A stretch of DNA of 64,000 bases from Aphrophora alni (lineage: Eukaryota > Arthropoda > Insecta > Hemiptera > Aphrophoridae), in assembly GCA_963513935.1 (NCBI GenBank), contig OY740768.1, positions 13,747,993 through 13,811,992 of the forward strand. The letters are read 5' to 3'. Under the pieces are notes generated by a model, which saw only the letters and a program-made list of their open reading frames with translations, made no database searches and had not been told where the DNA came from. The translations under genes and the position numbers were made by a program. Positions 1-11,200 of the stretch are shown here, in pieces. Numbering within the stretch: the stretch's first letter is position 1; every line of letters starts with the position of its first letter.

Positions 1-3000
1 ATGAACAAAGTAGTTTTTCCCTACGTACATATTTCTAGATTGTTACAGTAGGTACATCTTTTGTCTACGTTGTCTCTGGAATTTTTTAGTTTCGTTTCTA
101 AAAAAAATTTGGGCTGTAGGTAAAAAATTCCAAACAGCAAAAACCATGTGCAGTATCAAATTAAAGTTAATTTTGATTCAAACTTTTGTGTATTTTTTTA
201 ATAAATTAGAGGGGCTTGAGTGAGTGTCAAAAGTGACAATAAATAGTCAAATTATATCTGGAGGATCAAATTAATGGGAAAATATTACAATTGAAATATA
301 ATTTGTTTTTAACAATTTTAAGTTAAAAATAAATTATAAAAGGCAGAAAAAATGAAAAAAAGCAGTATTTCCTATGATGTATTATATTAAACTGTAGCGA
401 ACTCTTGGTGATCATACACAGCATGAAAATCAGAAACTACACTGTACAATTATTGACACAACAAGAAAATATTTTTTGTTGTATGCAACAATATGCTATG
501 CGATGTCGCTTATCTTATGCTATTTGATGTTTCTGTAGTATAATTGACTCCTAATACAATTATTTGTCTTTTATGGTTATTGTCCTCTTTATACAAATTT
601 AATCAAAAAACATTTCAACTCAAATTATTCTTAATAGTTTCAGTTTTTAAGTAATTACATTCACTTAGTTTTTTAAAAAAAATGATATTTGTTCCAAAAG
701 GTTCGAATAAAATAATGTAAAAAAATCTGTTTATGTCTGTGGAAAATGTGCAACTAAATATGTCAAGCAAGGTACATAGATACAGTTTGTTTAAATAACA
801 GAGTGAAAAAAAAACCGTAAAAGGGTTTTTAGGTAATTTGCCAAAAAAAGGAGAAATTTTTACTCTTGTTATTTTTCCAAAGAAAAAAAATCCAATATAT
901 AGCCATTTGAAAAAAACGGGGAAGGGGATATCAAAAAATCTGAATGGGAAGATGTAAAATCAAAATCAAAATTAAAATTAATTTTATTTATAAATTTCCA
1001 AAAAAATATTAATTTTTTTGGAATAAATCAGGTCAGAACTTTAAGGGTAAAAATGAATAGAAAAAGTTGTTAAAAACAGAAAATCTTAGTAAACCTCGAT
1101 TTTCTTTTCGAAAAATCATTTAAGCTATAAAATCTTTAACAATATTATACATCCTGATTTTTTTTTGATTTTTTGATAACTTTTGATTTCCTCTCCTATA
1201 ATTTTGGTCATCTGTGAAAACTGGAGTTTTTTTTCTAAAATAATGACAAGAGTAAAATGTATGATCAAATTATATAAACCTTTATATTTATTTATTTCAC
1301 TCTTTGGTATTTAACAAAATTTAAATAATTTTATTGTTTTAACAATGATAAAGATTTTATTGTTGATATTTTTTTTTCAGGTTTTTTTGGAAAGCCATTC
1401 CTTAGGTTAAATTTGAATTTTATCCACTCCTGAAGATTTCCGAAGTTTGACACTAAAAATGGATAGTTCGATATGATTAAAGGACTTGATATATTGCACT
1501 TTCTTACATGCATCTTATACAGTGAGTACAATGCATCATTTCCCAGTAGGCATATTAGGCACATGTGATCCCTAGGGTGCAAAATTTTGAGGGGAAAAAA
1601 TTGTAGGCAGAAAAATTTGAGGGGTAAAAATTTTTGAGAGTTCAAGATTTGTGTAAAGCAAAGAAAAAAATTGATGCCCTTGTACATATGTAAAATGTAC
1701 ATATGTTGTATATTTTTATATTTAGTTTTTTTCATAGAAACAATTTTCTGAATGTAAATAAAAACGTGTGCTGTACAGGTAAACTACTTTTGATCATTGT
1801 TTCTCCACTACCGCTTAGTGTAATTTTACCTATTTTTAATTATTTCAAAAAATCAGAACATTCTTATTTTATTGTAAGTGGTTAATAACTATTAATCTAG
1901 ATTTATTTTTAAAGTTTTTTTTTTAAATACAAAGAGTATTCTATACATTTTTAACGTACAAAGCAAGATCGAGTTTTTTGATAATTTTATAATATAACTT
2001 TTTGAAATTCAGTGTAGTTTCTATAAGGATTTGTAGGGATTTTAACTTGATTACCTAGAGGCGCTGTGGCACGGCTGTCAGTATGACCTACTGTATTATT
2101 ATATTGGTAAATATTGGTAGTATTGAAAACTTCCTTCATCAATATTACCGTCACTATTTTAGTTGGAAGTAATTAAAAAATGATAATAAGCTAAAAGCGT
2201 GCTTAGCACTAATAATGTTTTCGAGTAAAAAACTAACCACCAAACGTAAACGGTGGGTGAAAAGTTGAAATAATGTTTTTAATAAATTTGTTTTAGTAAA
2301 AATATGTAAGGAAGAAAATAAGTTTCGTCATCATGAAGTGATAGTTTGAAAGTTGCACAGAACAAGCTATCGAGGAAAGGTGTTGAGATTTAAGGGTAAA
2401 AAATTATGTTTAAAAACAGTTTTTTAATGTGAAAATCGGGTGCCATTTTCAAATTTATAGACAGATTTTTATCCCGTCCAATGGTTTATAAAGCTGATCC
2501 TACATACCAAATTTGAGCAAAGTCTAACTAAAATTGTGATTCTTAAACCGTTTACTACACATTATCCAATATTACAACAAAAAAGTTGCACTTTTGGCAA
2601 TAAACACAAGTAGTTATAGTAGTAAAAAGATTACCAGAGACATAGATATACAAATATCTACAATGTAGTCTAGTAATAATTAAATGAGGATATTGTATAC
2701 TTCATGAAAAAATTAGGAGGTCAGTTAAAGGTAAAAGCACAACATTAACTATATTATTTTATAAAAATATCAGGAAATAATGTTTTTCTCTTGGTTATCT
2801 GAGATATAAACCATTATTTGTTTATCATTGCAATGTTGTTCCTTGACAATTTTTGGTGAAAATGAAGAAAATCACGTTTGGCCATCATTAGATGCAAATT
2901 TTTAAAGTTGCACAAAACGGATTAATCTGCAGCTTACAGATAACAAATTATTTTAGAAGAAATATGTATTTGAGACTTTTTTTTAAATCGAGAGCCATTT

Positions 3001-3240
3001 TGAAATTTTGAAATTGATTTCACTGCTTAAAGAACTTTTAAACCATTCTTTAAAATAGAGTTTAAGTACTAAATTTGAGAAAAATCAGTTGGAAAAGTGT
3101 TCTAGTACACAATTGACGCACACTCAAATTCCTCATATGAGTAGGATCATAGTAAAAGTTTAATTACACTATTATAGCCTACATCTTTAAGATACAAGAA
3201 TATCAGAAACGTATTTAAAATACTTGTTTAAATTTTCAGC
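1..3240. other. AT-rich intergenic DNA, no gene seen
   Basis: Very AT-rich sequence with many A and T runs. The few open frames are short, low in complexity and lack recognisable motifs. I see no splice-flanked coding exon or transposon terminus in this stretch. Confidence 0.5.
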
Positions 3241-3241
3241 T

Positions 3242-3460
3242 TGACAATCCTGAGGGACCTAGCTGGGATTGTAGTATGTAGTATTGGGTTAGATCCCATC
3301 TTTTATAGTTCCTATTAGGTTTTCCTTAACCTATACTGGTTTTTTCCCGACCTTGACACTATTAGAGTAGTCGAGTGCTATAGTTTGTTTTTATTTGACC
3401 TTTTTTTCACAAGGTTATGGATGGCCGAAAAGTTGTCTTTAAACAAGAAGAAAAAATTTC
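3242..3460 (+). repeat. SINE-like repeat, copy 1 of 6
   Basis: Shares an ordered set of blocks with copies near 19531, 22692, 35548, 42013 and 53863: an A-box-like CTAGCTGG segment, a B-box-like GGGTTAGATCCC, a pyrimidine-rich block, a CCGACCTTGACACTATTAGAG block and a final GATGGCCGAAAAG. A tRNA-derived SINE is the best guess because the two boxes are spaced roughly as in a tRNA gene. This copy is moderately diverged. Confidence 0.6.
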
Positions 3461-3474
3461 AAACATAATATTTA

Positions 3475-3660
3475 AATAACTCACCATTTCTATTAGAAGC
3501 AACACTTCTGCAATGTATCCTAAACCATCACCAACAAGAGACTGGTTGCAGTTCTTACCTGGTTCTGGTTCTTACCTAAAGTAGACCTTGCTGACCTTAT
3601 GGGTTAGAGTGGGGGAAGTTGATCTGGAAACACCACACTGTGATGCATATTTTAGCATAT
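3475..3660. repeat. Dispersed repeat shared with 33712-33870
   Basis: The block begins AATAACTCACCATT and includes TTAGAGTGGGGGAA, followed by a CACTGTGATGCAT-like segment. The same blocks occur in the same order at 33712-33870. It lies directly downstream of a SINE-like copy here. Family unknown. Confidence 0.5.
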
Positions 3661-3709
3661 TGAAGTGATAAGAGATGTCAAGTTTAACAGTGCATAAAAA
3701 TTCTTATAT

Positions 3710-3738
3710 ACCGGTATATATATATATATATATATACC

Positions 3739-3776
<38 letters not shown>
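3710..3776. repeat. (TA)n microsatellite with ACCGGT interruptions
   Basis: About 65 bp of TA dinucleotides, broken twice near its start by ATACCGGTAT, giving a near-perfect palindrome at that end. Confidence 0.9.
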
Positions 3777-3779
<3 letters not shown>

Positions 3780-5320
3780 GATTATAGTGTACAAATATTT
3801 ATTATGTAGTAATTGTTTTGATTTAGAATTAGCACAATGCAAGCCTAATGTTTTGGTGTAGGATTAAGCCGCTTAGGTCGTGTTGATTAATAATACAGTG
3901 ATTGGGTTAGAGTGATGGATTCTACTAAACAGCAGTGCGATTGAACGTTGATAGATTCTAGCAGTAACTGAGTTGTCAAATGTCATTTGGTGTAAATACA
4001 CAACATGTGTAACTGATTAAATGTTTACATTTGTTAATTTTATTTTAGATGATAACGTAATGTTTTTGTTGTGGAAAATGACGGTAAATACTTAGCCATG
4101 CAACCGAATAAAAATCTATATTTGAAGAAATTGTGCTCACAACACAGCCCTTTATTACAAAGAAGATGCTGCAAACTGTACAATTTTAATTATTAACAAA
4201 GTTAAAGAGTGGTAGGTGCAAGTTTATTTTCAGCAGTCTTTATACATAAAAACTGCTTCATTTAGCTTAAAACATTTTTTCTAGATTTAAAACAACAATT
4301 ACACAGGTTTAAAACAGAAAGTTAGTTTTAAAATTATAACACATTATATTTTGACACGTAAATGTAATTAAAATGTATTTATGTTTGGAAAAGGATTCCT
4401 AATTTAATATGGTCTATTGCGAGAGGGAAAAGGTTAAACTTAAATAATATGTAAAATATAATATAAATATTATTATTTAGGCTAAATATCTGCCCATAAA
4501 AATGACAAAATATAAAGATTTCTCATATTAATTTTACTAGTTAAAAATTCTGAATCACCACACATTCACCTGGTCATTGTACATACTGGTGTTCGTCTGA
4601 AAACTTCCTCAAAGAATATCTCAAAAACTACACTCCAAAAAATGTTTAAAATCAAATTTGCTTGGTTTCGAGGGGAACTAAAATGGAATTATTTACGTTT
4701 GATTTGGTAGAGTTTCTCAAGGTTATTTGAATGTTTCTATTAAATGAAAAACTTATAGTTTTTATTACAGAATCTTCTTCTTGGTAACGGATTTCCAGTG
4801 CTGTAGTGCCAATTTCGTGATGTCACTTGCAAATTCTATGATCCAACTCCCACAGTGATGGATTCATTTGCCTGTGTCTCTATACATTGGTCATTACAAC
4901 ATAAAAGGGTCTTCTTCCTCATTACAGACTTTAGATATTGGTTAATTGCTAATTTGAAATTTGTTTAAATACCTTTCGGTCACTAAATGCCCAATTGTCA
5001 TTCTCGCTTCAAATATAGGCTCAATCTACTGATATTGTTCTAGATATTAAGTTCATTCTTACATAATGTTATTCCACGTTAAAATATTAATAAGAAACAT
5101 GTTTTTTTATTTGATTTAAATTTTTATAATATTTAACAAAGTAAATATTGATTTTTCTCTGGCCACTGTGTATGTCCATCAAAAAACACATGAAGATTTT
5201 CACCACATGAATAATAATAGTGTTTATAGATGAATTGATTTAAAAAGAAGGTTGATTCATCAGAAAAACATGTGCATTTTAATATATTGCACTAATTTAA
5301 AAAATGTCACTCGTTTTTGT
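3780..5320. other. Intergenic, no gene seen
   Basis: AT-rich DNA with no open frame of note and no terminal repeats that I could pair. It ends at the TTAA target site of the next element. Confidence 0.4.
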
Positions 5321-5333
5321 TGTTTAAGTTTAA

Positions 5334-6180
5334 CCCTTTGCGCTCGAATAGGGTCTTTAAAAAAGTTCCTCTGGAGTCGTATGGCCACTGGGAGTGGCCA
5401 CGTCATTTTCTATATCAGCTTGGAATTGTTTTCGCAGTCTTGGTCCGCCCAGCTCGTATGGCCACTCAGAATGGCCAACACAAAATCTTGCGAACACTCG
5501 CATGGCCACCGTGAGTGGACATAGCATTACGTATCTATGAATAGCTTTTTTGTATTCTCAAAATTATATTATTTTCTGTGGAAAGTGCTGGAATCTGTAG
5601 GGAAACTCTTGAACTATATGAACAACGCATGATTTCTTTCCCTCCTTTTATAACAACTGTGTTGAGTTCCATAATATAACCTCTATATTTTCTCTCAGTG
5701 CTGTGCTAGTCGTTGTTATTGGCGTGATAAATTGTTGATAATTTTAATATTATAAAGTTACGAAAATGGATAATTTAAATTCAGATGAAATTAGAAATGA
5801 GTTCGAAAGAGATGTTGAGTTAGATTGTGATCTGTTATTTATATAATAAATATAAAAATATAACGTCTTTATGAGGTTGAAATACTATGTAATACCATGT
5901 TTTCTATTTCAAATAAGTTGTATTTGTCAATAAACAGAGCTTATTTATAAAATATTCATGTTTGCTCTTTTAAATAGTTACCTAGATGTCAAGTGAATTC
6001 AACAAAACAATTCCGAGCTGGTGATGCCGTCCGGTCAAAATGGCAGCCGTGTAACAGCCGACGAACGAGCGGCCACTCACGGTGGCCATGCGACCTGAGA
6101 GGACAAAGCTCACGGGAAATAATACAAGGTGTCTACGAGTCGGGTGTGGCCACTGGTAATGGCCTTTCGAGCGCAAAGGG
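5334..6180. mobile_element. Non-autonomous piggyBac-like element (TTAA target duplication)
   Basis: An 847-bp element flanked on both sides by TTAA (5330-5333 and 6181-6184). Its inverted termini are CCCTTTGCGCTCGAA on the left and the exact reverse complement on the right. TTAA duplication with termini beginning CCC is the hallmark of the piggyBac superfamily. Inside each end lie subterminal inverted blocks containing repeated TGGCCACT or AGTGGCCA, which could be transposase binding sites (inference). The interior keeps the start of a reading frame (5766-5846) but no DDD catalytic domain, so the element is an internal-deletion derivative that depends on transposase from elsewhere. Confidence 0.88.
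5766..5846 (+). pseudogene. Truncated acidic N-terminus of a piggyBac-type transposase
   Basis: A 26-codon frame starting ATG GAT AAT and ending TAA. It encodes an Asp/Glu-rich peptide (MDNLNSDEIRNEFERDVELD, then CDLLFI). PiggyBac-family transposases commonly begin with an acidic N-terminal tail. Upstream lies an AT-rich leader, and downstream an AATAAA-containing tail (5920-5940) leads into the right end. I infer that the element kept the start and the terminator of the parental gene and lost all that lay between. It is too short to have a catalytic role. Confidence 0.45.
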
Positions 6181-6189
6181 TTAAAAGTA

Positions 6190-7900
6190 AAATATGTTTT
6201 AAGTACAAGTGGAACTCTGGTCTTGTGTCCACACCATGTACTGTATTACAATTTTATTTAAATTAAAATTAGTTTTCCTTGCGAATAATTTAAAATTTGT
6301 GCAAATAATTAACAAACACAATACTTCCATGAAAATTTTACTGTAATACTAAAATTTGTTTAAAACAAACATATATAATAATATTGTATATTATATAATA
6401 TTACATATATGTTTATATATATATTTATAAATAGTTTTATACATTTTTGTTATAAGAATTGTAGTTTCAAAGCTATTTATATGTTTTTGTTTAAAATTAG
6501 AAAGTTCTAAGTAAAAGATTCTAACAAATCTCCATTTTGTTCAAATTAAAAAAAAATTATTGAAATTGCATAAAAAATGTTCATTACAAAAGTTATTTAT
6601 ATATATAAATTTTTTGTAGAATAAGATTCTGTAATAAAACATTTAGGATTCCATTTAAAAAATAAATTTGACCTCCAAATGACTTTGAAAATGTATATAA
6701 AATAAAATAATAAATTATTATTTTAGTTCCTCCTGTAACCTTTCATTAACCGTGGATATAAAAAAACAGTAAAGTATTTTATAGTTTAATTGACGCCATT
6801 CTATGAATAAGCATAGATACTTCTACTTTCATTTTTCAGGAGCGTGGGATCTACGAAAGTGTACTTTTCTAAATCACAAACAAACTACAGATCTCTTTGG
6901 AAATACAAATTTTAATCATATGGTATTTTTCTCCCTAAAATACACATATATAAATATTAATATTCTCCTTATAATCTAACATACAAAATTACCCATTGAA
7001 ATCTAATGGAGGTGCCCCTGAAAAACATACACATATAGCATTCCTTAAATAATATGACATGATATAAAAATGGATTAATTTTAAAGTCCAAGTCCTTTTG
7101 TGTCTTTAAACACTTTGTAATAATTGTTAATAATATATATATATCATTTATTACAATCCATCTGATTGTCCTTTAAGAGGAAATACACAAAACAATTGTT
7201 CAATGAAAGAATTTAATGAAAAGCCTCTATTTTTATAGGTATTTTGATCATAACATGAAATATTTGTCTATGCTCTTCTGACAATTTATCTGCATATTAC
7301 TGTTAAAAACTTAAAGTCTAAAATGTTTTAGTTTTGTTAAAAGTTTTAACATAGGCGTCTATAGCAGGACGCAATTACTGACTTTATTTAAACTCAGATG
7401 GAAACTGTTTTTTATCTGAATAGCTCTGGTTGAAATGTTGTTCTGGAAATTTGTAAGAGGCGATCCATCTGAAAGAAAGTTCCGCAGTGGCGAGAGAGTC
7501 AACACGACCACTTTTGTTGAATGATGTAGAGCTAATTAACTCTCCAAGATTGATCTAATCCCTTCCAACCTCAAAATACTGGCATTAGTTGAACTATTGG
7601 ACCAATCAGAAACATTCTGATGAAACACATTGACACCCTAACCACTGCACAGACTCTTAATATGTTTTAATTCTTTGGGAAAACTATTCTTTCTTATTTA
7701 GTTACTTATTTCATCTGGATTTTAGTTTTCAAGATATTCTTTGTGCAAGCTTTCACACCAACACCCACTTTTAAGGATATTTAAATAATTTCACTACAAA
7801 AGATTTTCTTTTCATATTTATATAAACTATTATACAAAACATGATATTCATTTTATATTAAAACATTATATTAAAAACATTGGCCTCCATAATTCATTCT
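6190..7900. other. Intergenic DNA downstream of UGT-A, no gene seen
   Basis: AT-rich. The part adjoining 7916 should contain the 3' UTR of the minus-strand UGT-A gene. No clear AATAAA on the minus strand was found within about 200 bases of the stop. No other open frame is convincing. Confidence 0.4.
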
Positions 7901-7915
7901 TACTAATGATATAAA

Positions 7916-8216
7916 CTAATTTTTCTTTTTCAAAGTATTAATAGGTTTTGTTAAAGTTTTTCTTCCACAGAAACACTTAATAATAGCTCTTAATATAAGG
8001 TACACTATTATAAGAACCAACACTACACCTCCAAATAACGCAGCAATCACATCAAGTAGATAATATTGATACCATGTTAGGTTAATTGCAGCTGTAAGCA
8101 GATGTGGTGCCCCCTTGTGGCGAATAACATATTCAATCCAGTACATTGCAGTGTCCATTGGAGACAAGGGGTTGTCACGAAGTATAGCGGAATATTTTAA
8201 CGTTGTTTCTTTGACG
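7916..8216 (-). CDS. UGT-A exon 5 (membrane anchor and stop)
   Basis: A 301-nt terminal exon, acceptor ATTTCCAG|CGTCAAAG. Encodes RDNPLSPMDTAMYWIEYVIR, the membrane helix and a Lys-rich cytosolic tail ending KKKN. The tail is four residues longer than in UGT-B. Confidence 0.95.
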
Positions 8217-11200
8217 CTGGAAATTATAAAAATAGTTAATTATTTTTTTTAAATTTTTACTCTACACATTAGGAAGAAATTTTGCAAATTTTGAGAGTAA
8301 AATTAATTGATTTGGCAACCAGATGACTTTCCAATTATAACAGTAACTCAATAGTTTTTTTCTGAAGTTTATTAATTTGCAAAATTTCAAATGTAGGATT
8401 GTAGGATCAGGTTTACAAATGCAATGAAACTTTAGATCTCGGAAACTTTGGTTCCGAGATATAAAATGAGGAAAGAAAGACTGACAATTATGGTTTGTTC
8501 CAATGCCAATGGAAATCATAGACTTCCATTAGCAGTTTGATGGGAAAGTTATAAAACCGAGAACTCTGAAAAATGTTAATACAAATTTGTTGCCTGTAAA
8601 TTACTAGCCACAAAACAGCGCATGGATGAACCAAAACATTTTTACTGCATGATTTCAATATGTTTTTGTTCTTCAAGTGAAATCACATCTTAAATCTTTA
8701 AAAAATTACCTGAAAAAAGCACTTTTAATAATGAAAAATGTACCAGCCCAACAATTAAATGAACTAGAATTTGATGAAAATATAAAATGCATATTTCTTC
8801 CTGTGAATACAACTTCCCTGATTCATTCAATGGATCAGAAGGTAATTGAAATTTTAAAACGTTACCAGAAAATATTTCTACAAAATGTAATTTCTTGTGA
8901 TTCCGTTTCTAATATAGAGGACTTCTGGAAACGTTACACAATTAAGGATGCAATTTTTAACAATTGTCGAAGGGTGGAATAATATTCCAAATAAAACATT
9001 GTTGCACAGTTAGAATAAACTTTGGCTATTAGATGAAGGTAACGAAGCTGATAACTTTAAAAACGAACAATTGTTACGTGAAGTAGATCAAGTATAGGAA
9101 TAAATTCGTACTTTTCCAACAGAAGAATGTGACTTACACGACTGTTTAAATATTGATCATTCAGATTTGGGATACGAGATTTTGAACAACGACAAGAAAG
9201 TTGAACGAGTAATCAACAAAGACACCAATGGCCAAGAAAATGATGAAGATGACATTTCTCATTGTCAAAGTGTTCATAGTAGTAAAGAAGTAGAAGACAT
9301 GTTAACAAAGTGCATTCAATGGTATGAGCCAACAAGAGGCAGACATTTTGAAACTAATCACAATATAGCAAATGTATAATTTAGCAATTACAAAAGGACG
9401 TGAAAAGTTACTTAAAAAAAAATTACATATTTTTTCAACAAGTAATACTGTACAATAATTACATGTAAATGTTTGCAAATTTGTGTAAATGCAATAAAAC
9501 GAGTAAAAAGGTACCTACTGTATGTTATTTCTTCTAGATATCGATTTACTGTACTATGATACTTAAAATAGAAATCAGTAGCCTACATCATCATATGTAC
9601 TGTATTGTAAATTTTTTAAACCTATTTTATAACCCATCTATTTCTATAATTCATTACCCCTCCGGTCCCGGGCATGATGAATTATCGAGTATCCAATGTA
9701 TATAATTGAAAAGTTATATTTGGAACATCAATGATTGGTATTAAGTGAAGGCAGTGTGATATTCTGATATGTGAGAAGCATGGTGGGCAATTACTTCAAT
9801 TTGATTTCGAGTTACCAAAATTAGCAAAACAAAAGGAGGCGGCAAAGAGCAGAATGAAGAAACGTCTCTGATATTATTGAATGTATATCTAAGAGAAGAT
9901 GTCCCATAATGTGGGTCAGGCAGTTTTAGTTTTGTAGATTCAGTTTACCCTAGTGGGGAGGAGTTAAGAGAAGTCGGCTGTTAGATGGCAACACTAGAGC
10001 CTCTAATTTCTGAGATTAAACTATGTCATGGGTGTGACTTGTGTATTTTGTATGGAAAATCAATGGTATTATTCATTGATATACAACATTTTACAACAAA
10101 TAACTAGTATTAATTTCAAAACATCATAGTTTTCAACTAATGCTAGCACCTTGCCATAAGCGCTTGTGCCACTGAGTTTTGTTTAACATTGAACTCTACA
10201 AAAGCTGTATTTTAATTAATTTTTATCAAAAATTAAAATTTATGGTTTTGATTTTTTCGTTTAATATGATATTTTAGCAGTGGTATAAATCATAAAATTA
10301 AATGGAGATGGCCATGTTTGACAGTGAACTGTATAAGGGGGAATGTTTTCATTATAATGTGTGAAAGATGCTCTTTATTGTTTTTAAAGAAGTACATGAT
10401 AGTATTAGTCTACTTCATCATCAAGGTCCTGCGATCAGGTCTCTGTATTTGACTGGGGTTGGAGAAAACATGTTATGGCGACAACACAGTAAGTCTTATA
10501 AAATACAAGAAAATATTGATGTTTCTAAACGATATTGTCACAATCTCTCCAGTGCTTATAAACTATAAAACATACAGTACTTACGTAGGCTTTGTGGCTT
10601 CCTTTACAGCCCAAATGACAGACTCTTCAGTAACATTATCAAAGTCAAGATATATTCCAAAACCAGCTGTTTCTGCTTGTTTGGCATTCTTTGGTTGATC
10701 AGCAAATATTGGTATTACTACCATTGGTATTCCACGGTGTACTGACTCTGTGATGCTAAGAAGACCTCCATGTGTTATGAAAGCTTTGACGTTAGGATGA
10801 GCTGAAAACAACATTTTATAAAATAAATCAAACATGTTATTAAATTAATATACGTGGGTCAATTTTTAAGTAAGAACAGTTTTTAAGTGGAGTAACAGTA
10901 ATTTTATTTATGAACATAAATTGTATCAAAAACTTAAGTATGAATATATTTTTATTTTTCTACATAGTCACCAAGAATATCTAAGCATTTGTTAAGTCGT
11001 GGCACTAGCTTTTGGATACCCTCATCATAGAACTCTGCCACCTGAGCATTTAACCAGTTAGTAACAGTTTCTTTCCACACGTCATCATTTTCAAATTGCT
11101 TTCCACCAAGATATTCTTTGAGTTTAGGAAACACATGAAAGTCTGATGGTGCCAAGTCAGGGCTGTAGGGGGGATGGTCCAGCAATTCCTGTCGGAAGTT

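Noticed and set aside
5252..5524. Overlapping 90- and 65-codon frames
   Set aside because: They run across the piggyBac-like terminus and its subterminal inverted blocks, so the apparent coding is a by-product of the GC-rich repeats.
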